From positions 186,001-250,000 of the forward strand of contig NZ_JBIPKE010000020.1 of NCBI RefSeq assembly GCF_044005705.1: a DNA stretch of 64,000 nt, written 5' to 3'. Source of the stretch: Marinoscillum luteum (GTDB lineage: Bacteria; Bacteroidota; Bacteroidia; Cytophagales; Cyclobacteriaceae). Positions 8,126 through 17,544 of the stretch are shown piece by piece. The position numbers and the translations under genes were made by a program. The stretch's first letter is position 1. Each line of letters starts with the position of its first letter. The notes under the pieces were generated by a model, which worked only from the letters and a program-made list of their open reading frames with translations, had not been told where the DNA came from and did no database searches.

Positions 8126-11100
8126 CTAACCAACGGGGGACTCTGGATCCACTGCTTTGGAACGATACTCAGATGGGTAAATCTTATATTGGGATTTAAA
8201 ATATCGACTAAAGAGCTTAGGATTATTGTAACCCACCTTATAAGCTACTTCAGACACATTCAACTGACTTCTTCCCAGAAGATCAGCAGCTCTTTTCATT
8301 CTGATATTCCGGATAAAATCAATGGGTGTCTGGCCTGTGATTTTGAGGATCTTCTGATAAAAATGTCCTCTGCTATATCCTAGCTCGTGACTCAAATCCT
8401 CCACAGAAAAATCGGAGTTTGACATATTCTCTTCCACCAGATTGACAGCCTTGGCTATCAGCTTTTCGTCCATCGAGACAATATCTACCTCAGCAGGAGT
8501 GGCTTTTATCCTGGAGCCGGATTCCTGTACCCTACGCTGAAACTTAAGCGCACTATTGATACTACTCACGAGTATTTCAAAGTTGAAAGGTTTGGATATA
8601 TACTCAATAGCCCCGGCATCAAGCCCCTGGATGCGATGCTGGTCAGACGACTGGGCCGTCAAAAGAATGACCGGAATTTGTAAGGTTCTGGGATCAGATT
8701 TTATTTTTTCACACAATTGATGGCCATCCATCACCGGCATCATCACATCGCTTATCACAATATCGGGCAGCTGATGCATCATCATTTTCCATGCTTCCTT
8801 ACCATTGCTCGCTACGGTGATGTTATAATGTTGCTTGAGGTTGTCCTTGAGATAAAACCGAAAATCAAAATTATCCTCCACCAAGAGCACGGAAGGTTTC
8901 AGTTCATTCCCTGGTTCTATTGTTTCTTCCCTTTTATGCACCGACCCGGCCAACTCTCTCACCAGTTCATCCGCTATATCTTCGTCGGTACTGAGCTCCC
9001 TTAAAGGCATCTCCACCACAAAAGTGCTGCCCATGTTGAGTTTACTCTCCACATAGACCCTTCCTCCATGGAGCTCCACAAACTCCTTGGTGATGGACAA
9101 CCCTATACCTGTACCATTGTTGATAATATCACCGGTGATTTCATTTTGAAAGAACCGATTAAAAATCAGTTGCTGCTTATCCTCAGGTATCCCTATACCG
9201 GTATCTGACACCATGATCACCGCATTGCTTGATCCTTCCGCCTTTTTCTGGAGTTCAAAATCAAGCGTAATCACCCCACCTGGCAGGGTGAATTTGAAGG
9301 CATTGGACAAAAGGTTGAACATTACCTTTTCCATTTTATCCTTATCAAAAAAGGTGTAGAAACTTCTAACCTCGGACTCAAAATTGAGGGTTATTTCCTT
9401 TTCACGAGAGAGATCTGAGAATGAGTCGATTACATCCTGCAAAAATGCAACAATATTACCACTGGACTGACTCAGAACATGCTGATTGGCCTCCATTTTT
9501 CTGAAATCCAGTAGCTGATTAACCAGGGTCATCAATCGCTTGGCATTCCGCTGAACAATGGTCAGATCGCCTACTTTAATCTTCTCCGGATTCTTGATCA
9601 TCCTATCAATGGGAGTCAGAACAAGCGAAAGGGGGGTGCGAAACTCATGACTGATATTCGTGAAAAACTTGATTTTCATCATGTCCAGCTGATGCTGTCG
9701 TTCTATCTCTTTGCGCTCATTTTCCACCTGGGCCTTTTGTCGCTCCCGATGAACAATATAGGTACGAGTGAGGTACAGTGCCAGGATGATCATGCTGAAA
9801 TAGAGTCCAAACGCCCATGGCGTCTGCCAAAATGGTGGTCTAATGTGAATATTGATAAAAATATCCTCACCAGCCCATGTATTGGGGTTATTCGACGATC
9901 TCACCCTGAAAGTGTAATTACCAAAATCCAAATTGGTGTATTTCGCACTCCTCACTTCAGGAGGAGCATTTAGCCAATCATCATCAAATCCTTCCAGTTT
10001 GTATTGATACCGGAGCTTGCTAGACTGAAAGAATGAAAGAGCCACAAACTCTATAGATATGGTATTTTCATCATGATTGAGGTAGATATCACGGGTATCA
10101 TCCAGCGGGTTAGTGAGGATCACTCGATCGTGAAACGCTGCTCCAGTGGTGATTTCAGTGCTGGAAATAAAAAACTTAGTAAAGAGCGTTTTCGCAGCTT
10201 TGTCGCTGACCTCAATTTCTGATGGCCTGAAAACATTGAAACCATTCTGTCCTGAGAAAATAAGATCACCATCTCTGGTCTTGAGTGAAGCATCTTCTGT
10301 AAAACTATCACCCTGAAGACCGTCAGACAGGTCGAAAGTTTGAAAATCGTAAGGCTTCAAACCCGTACTCATTCTGGTAATCCCTCTGGAGGTGCTCATC
10401 CATAAGTCGCCATTGTTGCTTTCCTCAATGGACATGACAATATTGGAAGAAAGCCCATCACTATCACGAAAGACTTTAAACCCATTTTTATCCTCATCAT
10501 ACCTATTGAGTCCATCAAGCGTGCCTACCCAAAGCTGACCATCCCTATCTGAATGCAGTGAAATGATACTATTATTACTGATTGGATACTGAATGGTGTC
10601 CTCGCTAAGAAAACTTCTTACGCTCTCATCACGCGGATCAAATACAGACAACCCACGACCGGTTCCCAACCAGATCCGACCCTGTGAATCCTCTGTAATA
10701 CAGGTTACATAATTGGCCTTTAGCTCATTTTGTATACTAAAGTTGGTCAGTTCATTGGTCTTAGGGTTAAACCGGTAAGCTCCTCTGTTCAGGGTGCCAA
10801 TCCATATATTGCCCTGAGAATCTTCATAAAGCTCCCATACACTACTACCCGATTCAGGATCATCATTTCCAAAATTAAATCTGGAGAATCTTTTGCCATC
10901 ATACAGAAATAGCCCCTCCAGATAAGAACCTACCCACAAAGTTTCATTTTTGGCATAAAGTAAACTCACCACCACTGCAGGAGTAGGGCCAGGTATGCTC
11001 ATATCATCGAGCACACTTTGGAAGGTATGATTTGCACGATTGAAATAAAGTAATCCTTTACCATTAGTCCCAATCCATAGGTTTCCGCTTCGATCCTCCA

Positions 11101-12208
11101 CCATACTACTCATGTCATTATAAGCGGGATCTTTCTTGTGGACTTTATAATGTGCGAAATTGTTTGCTCCTCTGTGATGATAGTTGATTCCACTTTTTGT
11201 GGTACCTACCCACACTCCTCCATCCCTGTCTCTAAACAAAGTATTGACATTATTATTATTGAGACTTTTAGGTGCATCCGGGTCATTCAGAACTGACCTG
11301 ACACTCCATGTATCCTTAACAAGTACTGAAATCCCTCCATGATCTGTGCCTATCCACATCTGATTATCTTCATACTGAATGACATCCCTGATCAACTCAC
11401 TTGTCAATATTTTTTCGTCCAGAAGTCTTGTTTCACCCGTACGGGTATTGAGGTAAAAAAGCCCAAAAGGGTCGTCTGTAGAAAAAAGCCAAACATCCTG
11501 ATCCATGTCCACAAACAAACGCCAGTAGTTTTCCTTTTTCGAGGAAATCTCAGGAATACCGTATCGGCGAATCACCTTATTCTCCCGAGGATCAATCATC
11601 TCTATGGCTCCAATAGAATGGACCACCCAGATATTACCCAGGTGATCAGTCACAATGTCGGTGATGGTGTTTGAAGCAATTTTGATTCCATCCTGATTGC
11701 TGTTAAACTGCTGAGTGGATCCGTCTTTGGATATTTTGACTAGGCCTCTATTTTCCACTACAAACCAAAAATTACCATATGGATCGTCCTCCATCTGAGC
11801 AATGAAAACTGGTTCGGTCTGTAACAATGTGAGGTATCCTACAGGTACCTCAAATGTTTCTTTACTCGAATTGTATACCGAAATCCCGAGACTATTCCTG
11901 ACCCACATCTTTCCTTCAGGGCCTCGCGCCATCCAAAGGATTGTATTGTTTTGAAGTGTTCCTGACTTACCCTCTTCATGATAGAATGACTTGACATTGT
12001 AGCCATCGTATCGATTGAGGCCCGATAAAGTACCTACCCATATATAGCCCTGTTTGTCTTGAAAAACATCGTTAATCTGGTTATTCGAGAGGCCATTGGA
12101 GGTAGTAATTCGCTCAAATTTAATATCCGCAGAGGGCTGACTGGCTACATAACCAGAAACAGCCAGGCAAGTCATCAAAACAACCCACTTTGTCATCAAC
12201 CTATTCAT
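8126..12208 (-). CDS. Hybrid two-component system sensor/regulator (HTCS) of PUL 1
   Basis: This single protein of about 1360 residues senses glycan fragments in the periplasm and activates PUL transcription. After a signal/anchor segment come many Reg_prop beta-propeller repeats (about 30-690; for example GYIWVGTLSGLNRYDG and GNIWIGT). A Y_Y_Y domain follows (about 705-775), then a membrane helix (about 785-808). The histidine kinase has the phosphoacceptor His in FFTNISHEFRTPL (about 856), and the ATPase has DTGIGIP and GTGIGLS. The receiver domain has its Asp in VISDVMMPVMDG (about 1154), and a C-terminal AraC helix-turn-helix ends the protein. All key residues are present. The first in-frame codon at 12214 is TTG; the ATG at 12208 is preferred. 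Its place beside susC and GH29 makes it the probable activator of PUL 1. Confidence 0.96.
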   Translation of the reverse strand: MNRLMTKWVVLMTCLAVSGYVASQPSADIKFERITTSNGLSNNQINDVFQDKQGYIWVGTLSGLNRYDGYNVKSFYHEEGKSGTLQNNTILWMARGPEGKMWVRNSLGISVYNSSKETFEVPVGYLTLLQTEPVFIAQMEDDPYGNFWFVVENRGLVKISKDGSTQQFNSNQDGIKIASNTITDIVTDHLGNIWVVHSIGAIEMIDPRENKVIRRYGIPEISSKKENYWRLFVDMDQDVWLFSTDDPFGLFYLNTRTGETRLLDEKILTSELIRDVIQYEDNQMWIGTDHGGISVLVKDTWSVRSVLNDPDAPKSLNNNNVNTLFRDRDGGVWVGTTKSGINYHHRGANNFAHYKVHKKDPAYNDMSSMVEDRSGNLWIGTNGKGLLYFNRANHTFQSVLDDMSIPGPTPAVVVSLLYAKNETLWVGSYLEGLFLYDGKRFSRFNFGNDDPESGSSVWELYEDSQGNIWIGTLNRGAYRFNPKTNELTNFSIQNELKANYVTCITEDSQGRIWLGTGRGLSVFDPRDESVRSFLSEDTIQYPISNNSIISLHSDRDGQLWVGTLDGLNRYDEDKNGFKVFRDSDGLSSNIVMSIEESNNGDLWMSTSRGITRMSTGLKPYDFQTFDLSDGLQGDSFTEDASLKTRDGDLIFSGQNGFNVFRPSEIEVSDKAAKTLFTKFFISSTEITTGAAFHDRVILTNPLDDTRDIYLNHDENTISIEFVALSFFQSSKLRYQYKLEGFDDDWLNAPPEVRSAKYTNLDFGNYTFRVRSSNNPNTWAGEDIFINIHIRPPFWQTPWAFGLYFSMIILALYLTRTYIVHRERQKAQVENERKEIERQHQLDMMKIKFFTNISHEFRTPLSLVLTPIDRMIKNPEKIKVGDLTIVQRNAKRLMTLVNQLLDFRKMEANQHVLSQSSGNIVAFLQDVIDSFSDLSREKEITLNFESEVRSFYTFFDKDKMEKVMFNLLSNAFKFTLPGGVITLDFELQKKAEGSSNAVIMVSDTGIGIPEDKQQLIFNRFFQNEITGDIINNGTGIGLSITKEFVELHGGRVYVESKLNMGSTFVVEMPLRELSTDEDIADELVRELAGSVHKREETIEPGNELKPSVLLVEDNFDFRFYLKDNLKQHYNITVASNGKEAWKMMMHQLPDIVISDVMMPVMDGHQLCEKIKSDPRTLQIPVILLTAQSSDQHRIQGLDAGAIEYISKPFNFEILVSSINSALKFQRRVQESGSRIKATPAEVDIVSMDEKLIAKAVNLVEENMSNSDFSVEDLSHELGYSRGHFYQKILKITGQTPIDFIRNIRMKRAADLLGRSQLNVSEVAYKVGYNNPKLFSRYFKSQYKIYPSEYRSKAVDPESPVG

Positions 12209-12377
12209 TATCAATTGCGATACAGATCCATTATAATTTACATATTAAACAACATCTGATTGATTTCATATGAAAGGTTTTTAAAAATGACATTCTTTAC
12301 CCCAGGACATTTCAATGTTCCACCTGGAAAAACAAACACCTCAATATCTTGCATTCATAAAACCATCTCAAACACTT

Positions 12378-13862
12378 ATGAAACCAATCTGTCACACTCT
12401 TTTGCTCGCATTGTTCTTTACCGCCTGCTCACACCCCGAGCAGGCGACTATGAAGAAATATGCAGAAAACTGGGATTCATTAGCCAGCTATGAAGAAGCT
12501 CCGGAATGGTTCAGAAATGCCAAGTTTGGAATCTACTATCATTGGGGCCTCCTCTCAGTACCGGCTTATGCCAACGACTGGCACCCAAGGAATCTTCACG
12601 TAGAAGGTACGGATGACTATGCACAGCATGTGGCCACATACGGTCACCCTTCGGCATTTGGCTATCATGATTTCGTGCCAATGTTTCGCGCGGATAGCTT
12701 CAATGCAGAAAACTGGGCCGACCTCTTCGTACAATCAGGAGCCCGGTTTTCAGGAGTTGTGGCGGAACATCATGACGGTTGGTCCAACTGGGATAGTCGC
12801 ATTAATCCCTGGAATGCCAAGAAAATGGGGCCAAAACGAGACTTGGTTGGAGAGTTGGAGCGTGCCATTCATGGCAAAGGCCTGAAATTTGTGACTACTT
12901 TTCACATGGCCAGAAACCTCCAAATCTATCAGCAGGATACCGCCAACTGGCTGAATGATAGATCCTATTTCCCTTATCACCCAAATTTGTACACCTCCTC
13001 CACAGACTCTATCATACGAATGATGTATGGTAATATACCCAAGGATCAGTTTTATGAAAATTGGCTCGGGAAACTTCAGGAGGTCATTGATCAATATAGC
13101 CCCGATCTCATCTATTTCGATGGCGAGTTGTCCAAAATACCCGATTCAGTCAAACTCAAGTTTGTTACCTACTACCTGAACCATGCGAGTATGAAAGACA
13201 AAGGAGTAGTAATCACTCACAAAAATGGTGAACTACCGTCAGGAGTGAGTCTGATGGATTTGGAAAAAGGCCGAATGGATGATAAAACGGACCATTTCTG
13301 GCTTACAGATGAGACCATTGCTCATGGGAGTTGGAGCTATACAGAAACACTTGAGGTAAAACCTGCCGCAGAGATCATCCATGTTCTTATAGACATAGTA
13401 AGTAAAAATGGTGTGCTCATGCTCAATATTTCTCCCAAAGCCAATGGAGTGATTCCCGCAGACCAGCAGATGGTACTGAGGGATATTGGGGAATGGCTGA
13501 AAAAGTATGGAGAAGCCATCTATGACACCCGTACATGGACGGTCTACGGGGAAGGACCTACTGTTCTGGGGACCTCAGGACATTTCCTGGAGTGGAAAAC
13601 CTACACTGCTGAAGATGTCCGTTTCACCACCAAAGAAAATCAACTTTATGCCATCTTGATGGGCTGGCCAGGTGAAGATGAGCAAGTAAAAATCAGCTCC
13701 ATCAATAGGGAAAATCTAAAAGGTAAGACTATTCAGGAGGTGGTTTTACTAGGAAGTAACGAGAAGGTGCTCTGGGAGTTGACGGAAAAAGGTTTCCTGT
13801 TTACTACTCCCTCACAATCCATGAACGACCCTGCTGTGGTGTTGAAATTAACACTGAAATGA
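12378..13862 (+). CDS. GH29 alpha-L-fucosidase-family lipoprotein
   Basis: This retaining glycosidase of family GH29 removes alpha-L-fucose or a related deoxy-sugar side group. From the ATG at 12378 the product has 494 residues with lipobox LFFTAC at about 17. The family signatures are KFGIYYHWGLLSVPAYAN (His near 56), AEHHDGWSNWDS and PKRDLVGEL. The putative nucleophile is Asp248 in LIYFDGEL. A C-terminal beta-sandwich follows the barrel. The gene is divergent from the regulator gene across 169 bp and faces the GH3 gene. Family assignment is strong. Strict fucose specificity is inference, because GH29 also includes members with other activities. Confidence 0.88.
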   Translation: MKPICHTLLLALFFTACSHPEQATMKKYAENWDSLASYEEAPEWFRNAKFGIYYHWGLLSVPAYANDWHPRNLHVEGTDDYAQHVATYGHPSAFGYHDFVPMFRADSFNAENWADLFVQSGARFSGVVAEHHDGWSNWDSRINPWNAKKMGPKRDLVGELERAIHGKGLKFVTTFHMARNLQIYQQDTANWLNDRSYFPYHPNLYTSSTDSIIRMMYGNIPKDQFYENWLGKLQEVIDQYSPDLIYFDGELSKIPDSVKLKFVTYYLNHASMKDKGVVITHKNGELPSGVSLMDLEKGRMDDKTDHFWLTDETIAHGSWSYTETLEVKPAAEIIHVLIDIVSKNGVLMLNISPKANGVIPADQQMVLRDIGEWLKKYGEAIYDTRTWTVYGEGPTVLGTSGHFLEWKTYTAEDVRFTTKENQLYAILMGWPGEDEQVKISSINRENLKGKTIQEVVLLGSNEKVLWELTEKGFLFTTPSQSMNDPAVVLKLTLK

Positions 13863-13865
13863 AAT

Positions 13866-13893
13866 GAAAAATCCGGGAACCACCCCGGATTTA
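13866..13893. terminator. Hairpin terminator between convergent GH29 and GH3 genes
   Basis: A 9-bp stem, AAATCCGGG (13869-13877) and CCCGGATTT (13884-13892), has a 6-nt loop and A/T ends on both sides. It lies within the 61-bp gap between two convergent genes and probably serves both. Confidence 0.75.
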
Positions 13894-13923
13894 TTCCAAC
13901 CTAAAAACTACTAAACCAAAAAT

Positions 13924-16089
13924 TTACTTTACGGAGAAAGATACTTTCCCTCTCAAGTCTCTTGACGAGGCTCCTGACGCCAGGTCATAGGTACCAGGCT
14001 CTACTGACCAACCTTTAGCCTCTACATCATAGTAAGCCAGCTCCTTGACAGGAATTTCGAGGGTGACCAACTTTTCTTCACCTGCTTTCAGTGCCACTTT
14101 TCCGAAGCCTTTGAGCTCCCTCGCAGCACGCTGGATGTCGGACTCTGGCTTACTGGTATATAGCTGAATAATTTCCTTTCCATCCACCGCCCCTGCATTT
14201 TTCACCTTCAGAGACACCTTAATGACATCACCAGCATTGTAAGAGGATTTATCAGTGCTCAAATCCGAATACTCAAAGCTGGTATAGGACAACCCGTACC
14301 CGAATGGATAAAAAGGCTCAATATTTTGGGTGTCAAACCAGCGATAGCCCACCAGGATTCCTTCCTCATAAGTTACCACATCCGGTCCTCCGGGAAAGCT
14401 ATTGGTGGCATGTGCCGGTGAATCCTCCAGCCTTTTAGGAAAGGTCACAGGCAGTTTTCCACTTGGATTAACTTCTCCAAAAAGCACATCTACAATGGCA
14501 TCTCCAGCCCTGGATCCATTAAACCATGACCATAACAATCCATCCACTGTAGCATCAATCTCCGACAAGTCATGCGGAGAACCCGCTATGATCACGACGA
14601 TGGTGTTAGGATTGGCCGCCTTCACCGCTTTGATCAAAGCTTCCTGACCAAAGGGCAACCTCAGCCCTTTTCTATCCTCTGCCTCCGTCTCTACCAGACG
14701 GTTGGAACCCGCAAAAACAACAGCCACATCCGAAGCTTTAGCCGCAGCTACAGCCTCAGCGACCAACTGCTCATTGGGAACATAGTCTACAGGAAGTCCC
14801 CATGAGCGATTCAGGTCATTCTTTAGGTATTGTTCTTTGTAACCGAGGGCATAATTGACTTTCATATCAGGATAATGAGCCACCAAAGCATCGTATGGGG
14901 TCACTTCTGTCCTGGTTTTTACGCCAGCTCCAAAGCCCTGATTGGCATGTTTTCTTTTCGCATTATCACCAATGACAGCAATACTCCTGATCTTTGATGA
15001 CTTCAATGGCAGGGCATTGTTATCATTCTTCAACATCACCACCGACTCTGCTGCCACGTCATAGGCCACCTGAAGATGCTCAGGAGTATTCAGGGTACCC
15101 TTTGCCTGAGGTTCCGAGCCAATCGCATGAATTTTCTCCATCACATAAAGGATGTTTTTTACTTTTTGATCGATCACAGATTCTGACACTTCGCCATTGC
15201 GAACGGCGGCTATCAGGGCTTCTGAGAAAAACCAATCATCATAGTTATCAATCTCTGTACCCATCTCTATATCCAATCCATACAGCGCAGATTCTTTGGT
15301 AGAATGAACAGCACCCCAGTCAGACATTACAAACCCTTTGAAGCCCCATTCGTCTCGAAGAATGGTGTTCAGCATATAATCATTCTCAGATAAATAGGCC
15401 CCTCTAAATCGATTGTAGGCACTCATCACGGAGTAGGCATTGCCCTCTTTCACTGCCGCCTCAAATACAGGCAAATACATCTCCCTGATCGTCCGCTCAT
15501 CAGCCTGCACATCGATACTGCCTCTCAGGGTCTCCTGATTGTTAATGGCATAGTGCTTCACACATGAAGCCACATCGTTGGCCTGAAGCCCCTGCACAAA
15601 TGGCACTACCAATTTTTTATTGAGAAATGGATCTTCTGTGAAGTATTCAAAGTTTCTTCCACCTAAAGGTGAACGAATAAGGTTAACCGCGGGTGCCAAA
15701 AGCACATGCTTCTCTCTGGCCCGGGCTTCTTCTCCCATGGCAATGCTGTAGCGCCTGACGAGATCCAGATTCCAGGTAGATGACAGGCCTCCTCCTGCGG
15801 GGAAAAAAGTAGCAAAGTCATTATCCCACCCCGCGGGAGCCCAGCTATCATTCTGAATCTCCTCGCGTACCCCCAGCGGCCCGTCGGCAGATTTCAAATG
15901 AGGTATACCCAACCGCGCTACTCCCGCTGAAGTAAACTTACCTTTACCATGGAGCATATGAACCTTTTCCTCCAGAGTCATTTGACTGATTAATTCATCT
16001 ATGTTCGACTTGTCCGAATTTTCATCGGTCTGTGCTGATGTACATGAAAGCATTAGTCCCATTAGTGAGGCCAGTAAAAAATTTCTCAT
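13924..16089 (-). CDS. GH3 beta-glucosidase-type lipoprotein
   Basis: This family 3 glycoside hydrolase of 721 residues releases terminal beta-linked sugars (typically glucose or xylose) from oligosaccharides. A lipoprotein signal (LMGLMLSC) is followed by the barrel domain, with KSADGPLGVRE, GRNFEYFTEDP, CVKHYAINNQE and the nucleophile Asp257 in GFVMSDWGAVHS. The second alpha/beta domain carries SVVMLKNDNNALPL and the likely acid/base region. The C-terminal fibronectin-III-like domain includes YPFGYGLSYTSFEYS. Its length and motif order are those of complete enzymes. It converges with GH29 and is divergent from GH88. A beta-glucosidase role alongside the GH5 endoglucanase fits, but xylosidase or other beta-glycosidase activity cannot be excluded. 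Confidence 0.92.
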   Translation of the reverse strand: MRNFLLASLMGLMLSCTSAQTDENSDKSNIDELISQMTLEEKVHMLHGKGKFTSAGVARLGIPHLKSADGPLGVREEIQNDSWAPAGWDNDFATFFPAGGGLSSTWNLDLVRRYSIAMGEEARAREKHVLLAPAVNLIRSPLGGRNFEYFTEDPFLNKKLVVPFVQGLQANDVASCVKHYAINNQETLRGSIDVQADERTIREMYLPVFEAAVKEGNAYSVMSAYNRFRGAYLSENDYMLNTILRDEWGFKGFVMSDWGAVHSTKESALYGLDIEMGTEIDNYDDWFFSEALIAAVRNGEVSESVIDQKVKNILYVMEKIHAIGSEPQAKGTLNTPEHLQVAYDVAAESVVMLKNDNNALPLKSSKIRSIAVIGDNAKRKHANQGFGAGVKTRTEVTPYDALVAHYPDMKVNYALGYKEQYLKNDLNRSWGLPVDYVPNEQLVAEAVAAAKASDVAVVFAGSNRLVETEAEDRKGLRLPFGQEALIKAVKAANPNTIVVIIAGSPHDLSEIDATVDGLLWSWFNGSRAGDAIVDVLFGEVNPSGKLPVTFPKRLEDSPAHATNSFPGGPDVVTYEEGILVGYRWFDTQNIEPFYPFGYGLSYTSFEYSDLSTDKSSYNAGDVIKVSLKVKNAGAVDGKEIIQLYTSKPESDIQRAARELKGFGKVALKAGEEKLVTLEIPVKELAYYDVEAKGWSVEPGTYDLASGASSRDLRGKVSFSVK

Positions 16090-16394
16090 TTCAACGATCT
16101 ATTATTTCAAACAAAAATAGATCGTTACCCCATAGGCGAAGGGATACAAAATGTACCTATGACGGCACTAAATGTCTTTATATTGTATAGCACATACATT
16201 CAATACCCTCTAATCAAACAATCTTCCATAGAAATGTGGTGAGGAAATCACCATTCTGACACCCAACCCTTTGGGAATATGAATGAAATCGCTCATCTTT
16301 TCATTTCGGAAATCCTATTGGGTGGAGAGTTCACTAATTTGCACTCACCTCTCAGTAATCAGTACCCAACCATTTTAAACTACACATCCAGCTA
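16090..16394. other. 305-bp divergent promoter region between GH3 and GH88
   Basis: No gene is seen here. The region must carry promoters for the two divergent genes. Its one clear structure is the inverted repeat beside the GH3 start (16093-16126). The rest is A/T-rich without a convincing TAnnTTTG box. Confidence 0.6.
16093..16126 (-). promoter_or_regulatory. 11-bp perfect inverted repeat in the GH3 leader
   Basis: AACGATCTATT (16093-16103) is repeated inverted at 16116-16126 with a 12-bp A/T-rich spacer. It begins three bases upstream of the GH3 start codon. It could be an operator or a leader hairpin that masks the ribosome-binding region. Confidence 0.5.
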
Positions 16395-17543
16395 ATGAAA
16401 CACTTATTGACTTTAATACTTCTGGCTTCTCTGGCCACTCAATGCATCTCGCCTACCCCACAAGAAGGTTCTCTTTTGGATCAAAATATTGAGTTGGCAG
16501 TGACTCAATATAAAGGAATGCAAAAGCAACTTGGGGAAGGTGAATTCCCCAGATCTTATGAGAATGGCAGCTTCACCACCAGCAGCTCCGAATGGTGGTG
16601 TAGTGGCTTCTATCCTGGCACACTCCTTTATCTTTATGAAGAGACAGAGGACTCCTCACTGCTGCAAGAAGCTCATCGAATGCTCACATTGCTGGAAAAG
16701 GAGCAGTATAATACCAGCACACATGATCTGGGATTTATGATGTACTGTAGCTTTGGAAATGCCAATAGACTGAATCCTCAGGCTGCTTATACCAACATAC
16801 TAATCAACAGTGCCAGGTCTTTAGCGACCCGATTTTCTCCAGTGACCGGATGCATTCGTTCGTGGGATTCCAAACCTGAGGATTTCATCGTCATCATTGA
16901 CAACATGATGAATCTGGAACTGCTCTTCTGGGCCACTAAGGCAACGGGCGATAGCTCCTTCTATAACATTGCTGTCACCCATGCCAACACCACACTTGAA
17001 AATCACTTTAGGTCAGACAATAGTTCGTATCACGTGCTCAATTATGACTCGACTGGAGCGGTGAAACAAAAGAAAACCGCCCAAGGGCTCCACGATGAGT
17101 CTGCATGGGCCAGAGGTCAGGCCTGGGGGCTATATGGATATACAGCCACCTACAGGGAAACCAAAGATGAAAAGTACCTTGAGCAAGCTGTGAAAATAGC
17201 AGGCTTCATATTATCACATCCAAACCTGCCAGAAGACAAAATTCCGCTTTGGGATTTCGATGCAGAGAAAGATGCTCTAAGGGACGCATCGGCCGCAGCC
17301 ATTATGGCCTCCGCTTTGATTGAATTGGATACCTATGCACCCGATAAAGGGTATCTTAAAGTGGCAGAGGAAATCCTGACCAACCTCACTTCCGACTATA
17401 CAGCAGAGCCTGGCACCAATGGTCAGTTCATTATCACTCACTGCGTGGGGCATTTACCGGCAAACAGTGAGGTAGATGTGCCGCTTACCTATGCCGATTA
17501 TTATTTCATGGAGGCCCTTATGCGGCTAGAATACGGTCTTTAG
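16395..17543 (+). CDS. GH88 unsaturated glucuronyl hydrolase lipoprotein
   Basis: Family GH88 enzymes hydrate and release the 4,5-unsaturated uronic acid left on oligosaccharides by polysaccharide lyases. The 382-residue product has a lipoprotein signal (LASLATQC, about 17). The family motifs are GFYPGTLLYLYE, THDLGFMMYCSFGN with catalytic Asp111, VIIDNMMNLELLFWA with the second conserved Asp169, ESAWARGQAWGLYGY and RDASAAAIMASAL. Length is normal. It ends one base before the end of the convergent DUF5916 gene. No lyase is present in this window, so the enzyme that makes its substrate must be encoded elsewhere, possibly beyond the left edge. Confidence 0.93.
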   Translation: MKHLLTLILLASLATQCISPTPQEGSLLDQNIELAVTQYKGMQKQLGEGEFPRSYENGSFTTSSSEWWCSGFYPGTLLYLYEETEDSSLLQEAHRMLTLLEKEQYNTSTHDLGFMMYCSFGNANRLNPQAAYTNILINSARSLATRFSPVTGCIRSWDSKPEDFIVIIDNMMNLELLFWATKATGDSSFYNIAVTHANTTLENHFRSDNSSYHVLNYDSTGAVKQKKTAQGLHDESAWARGQAWGLYGYTATYRETKDEKYLEQAVKIAGFILSHPNLPEDKIPLWDFDAEKDALRDASAAAIMASALIELDTYAPDKGYLKVAEEILTNLTSDYTAEPGTNGQFIITHCVGHLPANSEVDVPLTYADYYFMEALMRLEYGL

Positions 17544-17544
17544 C

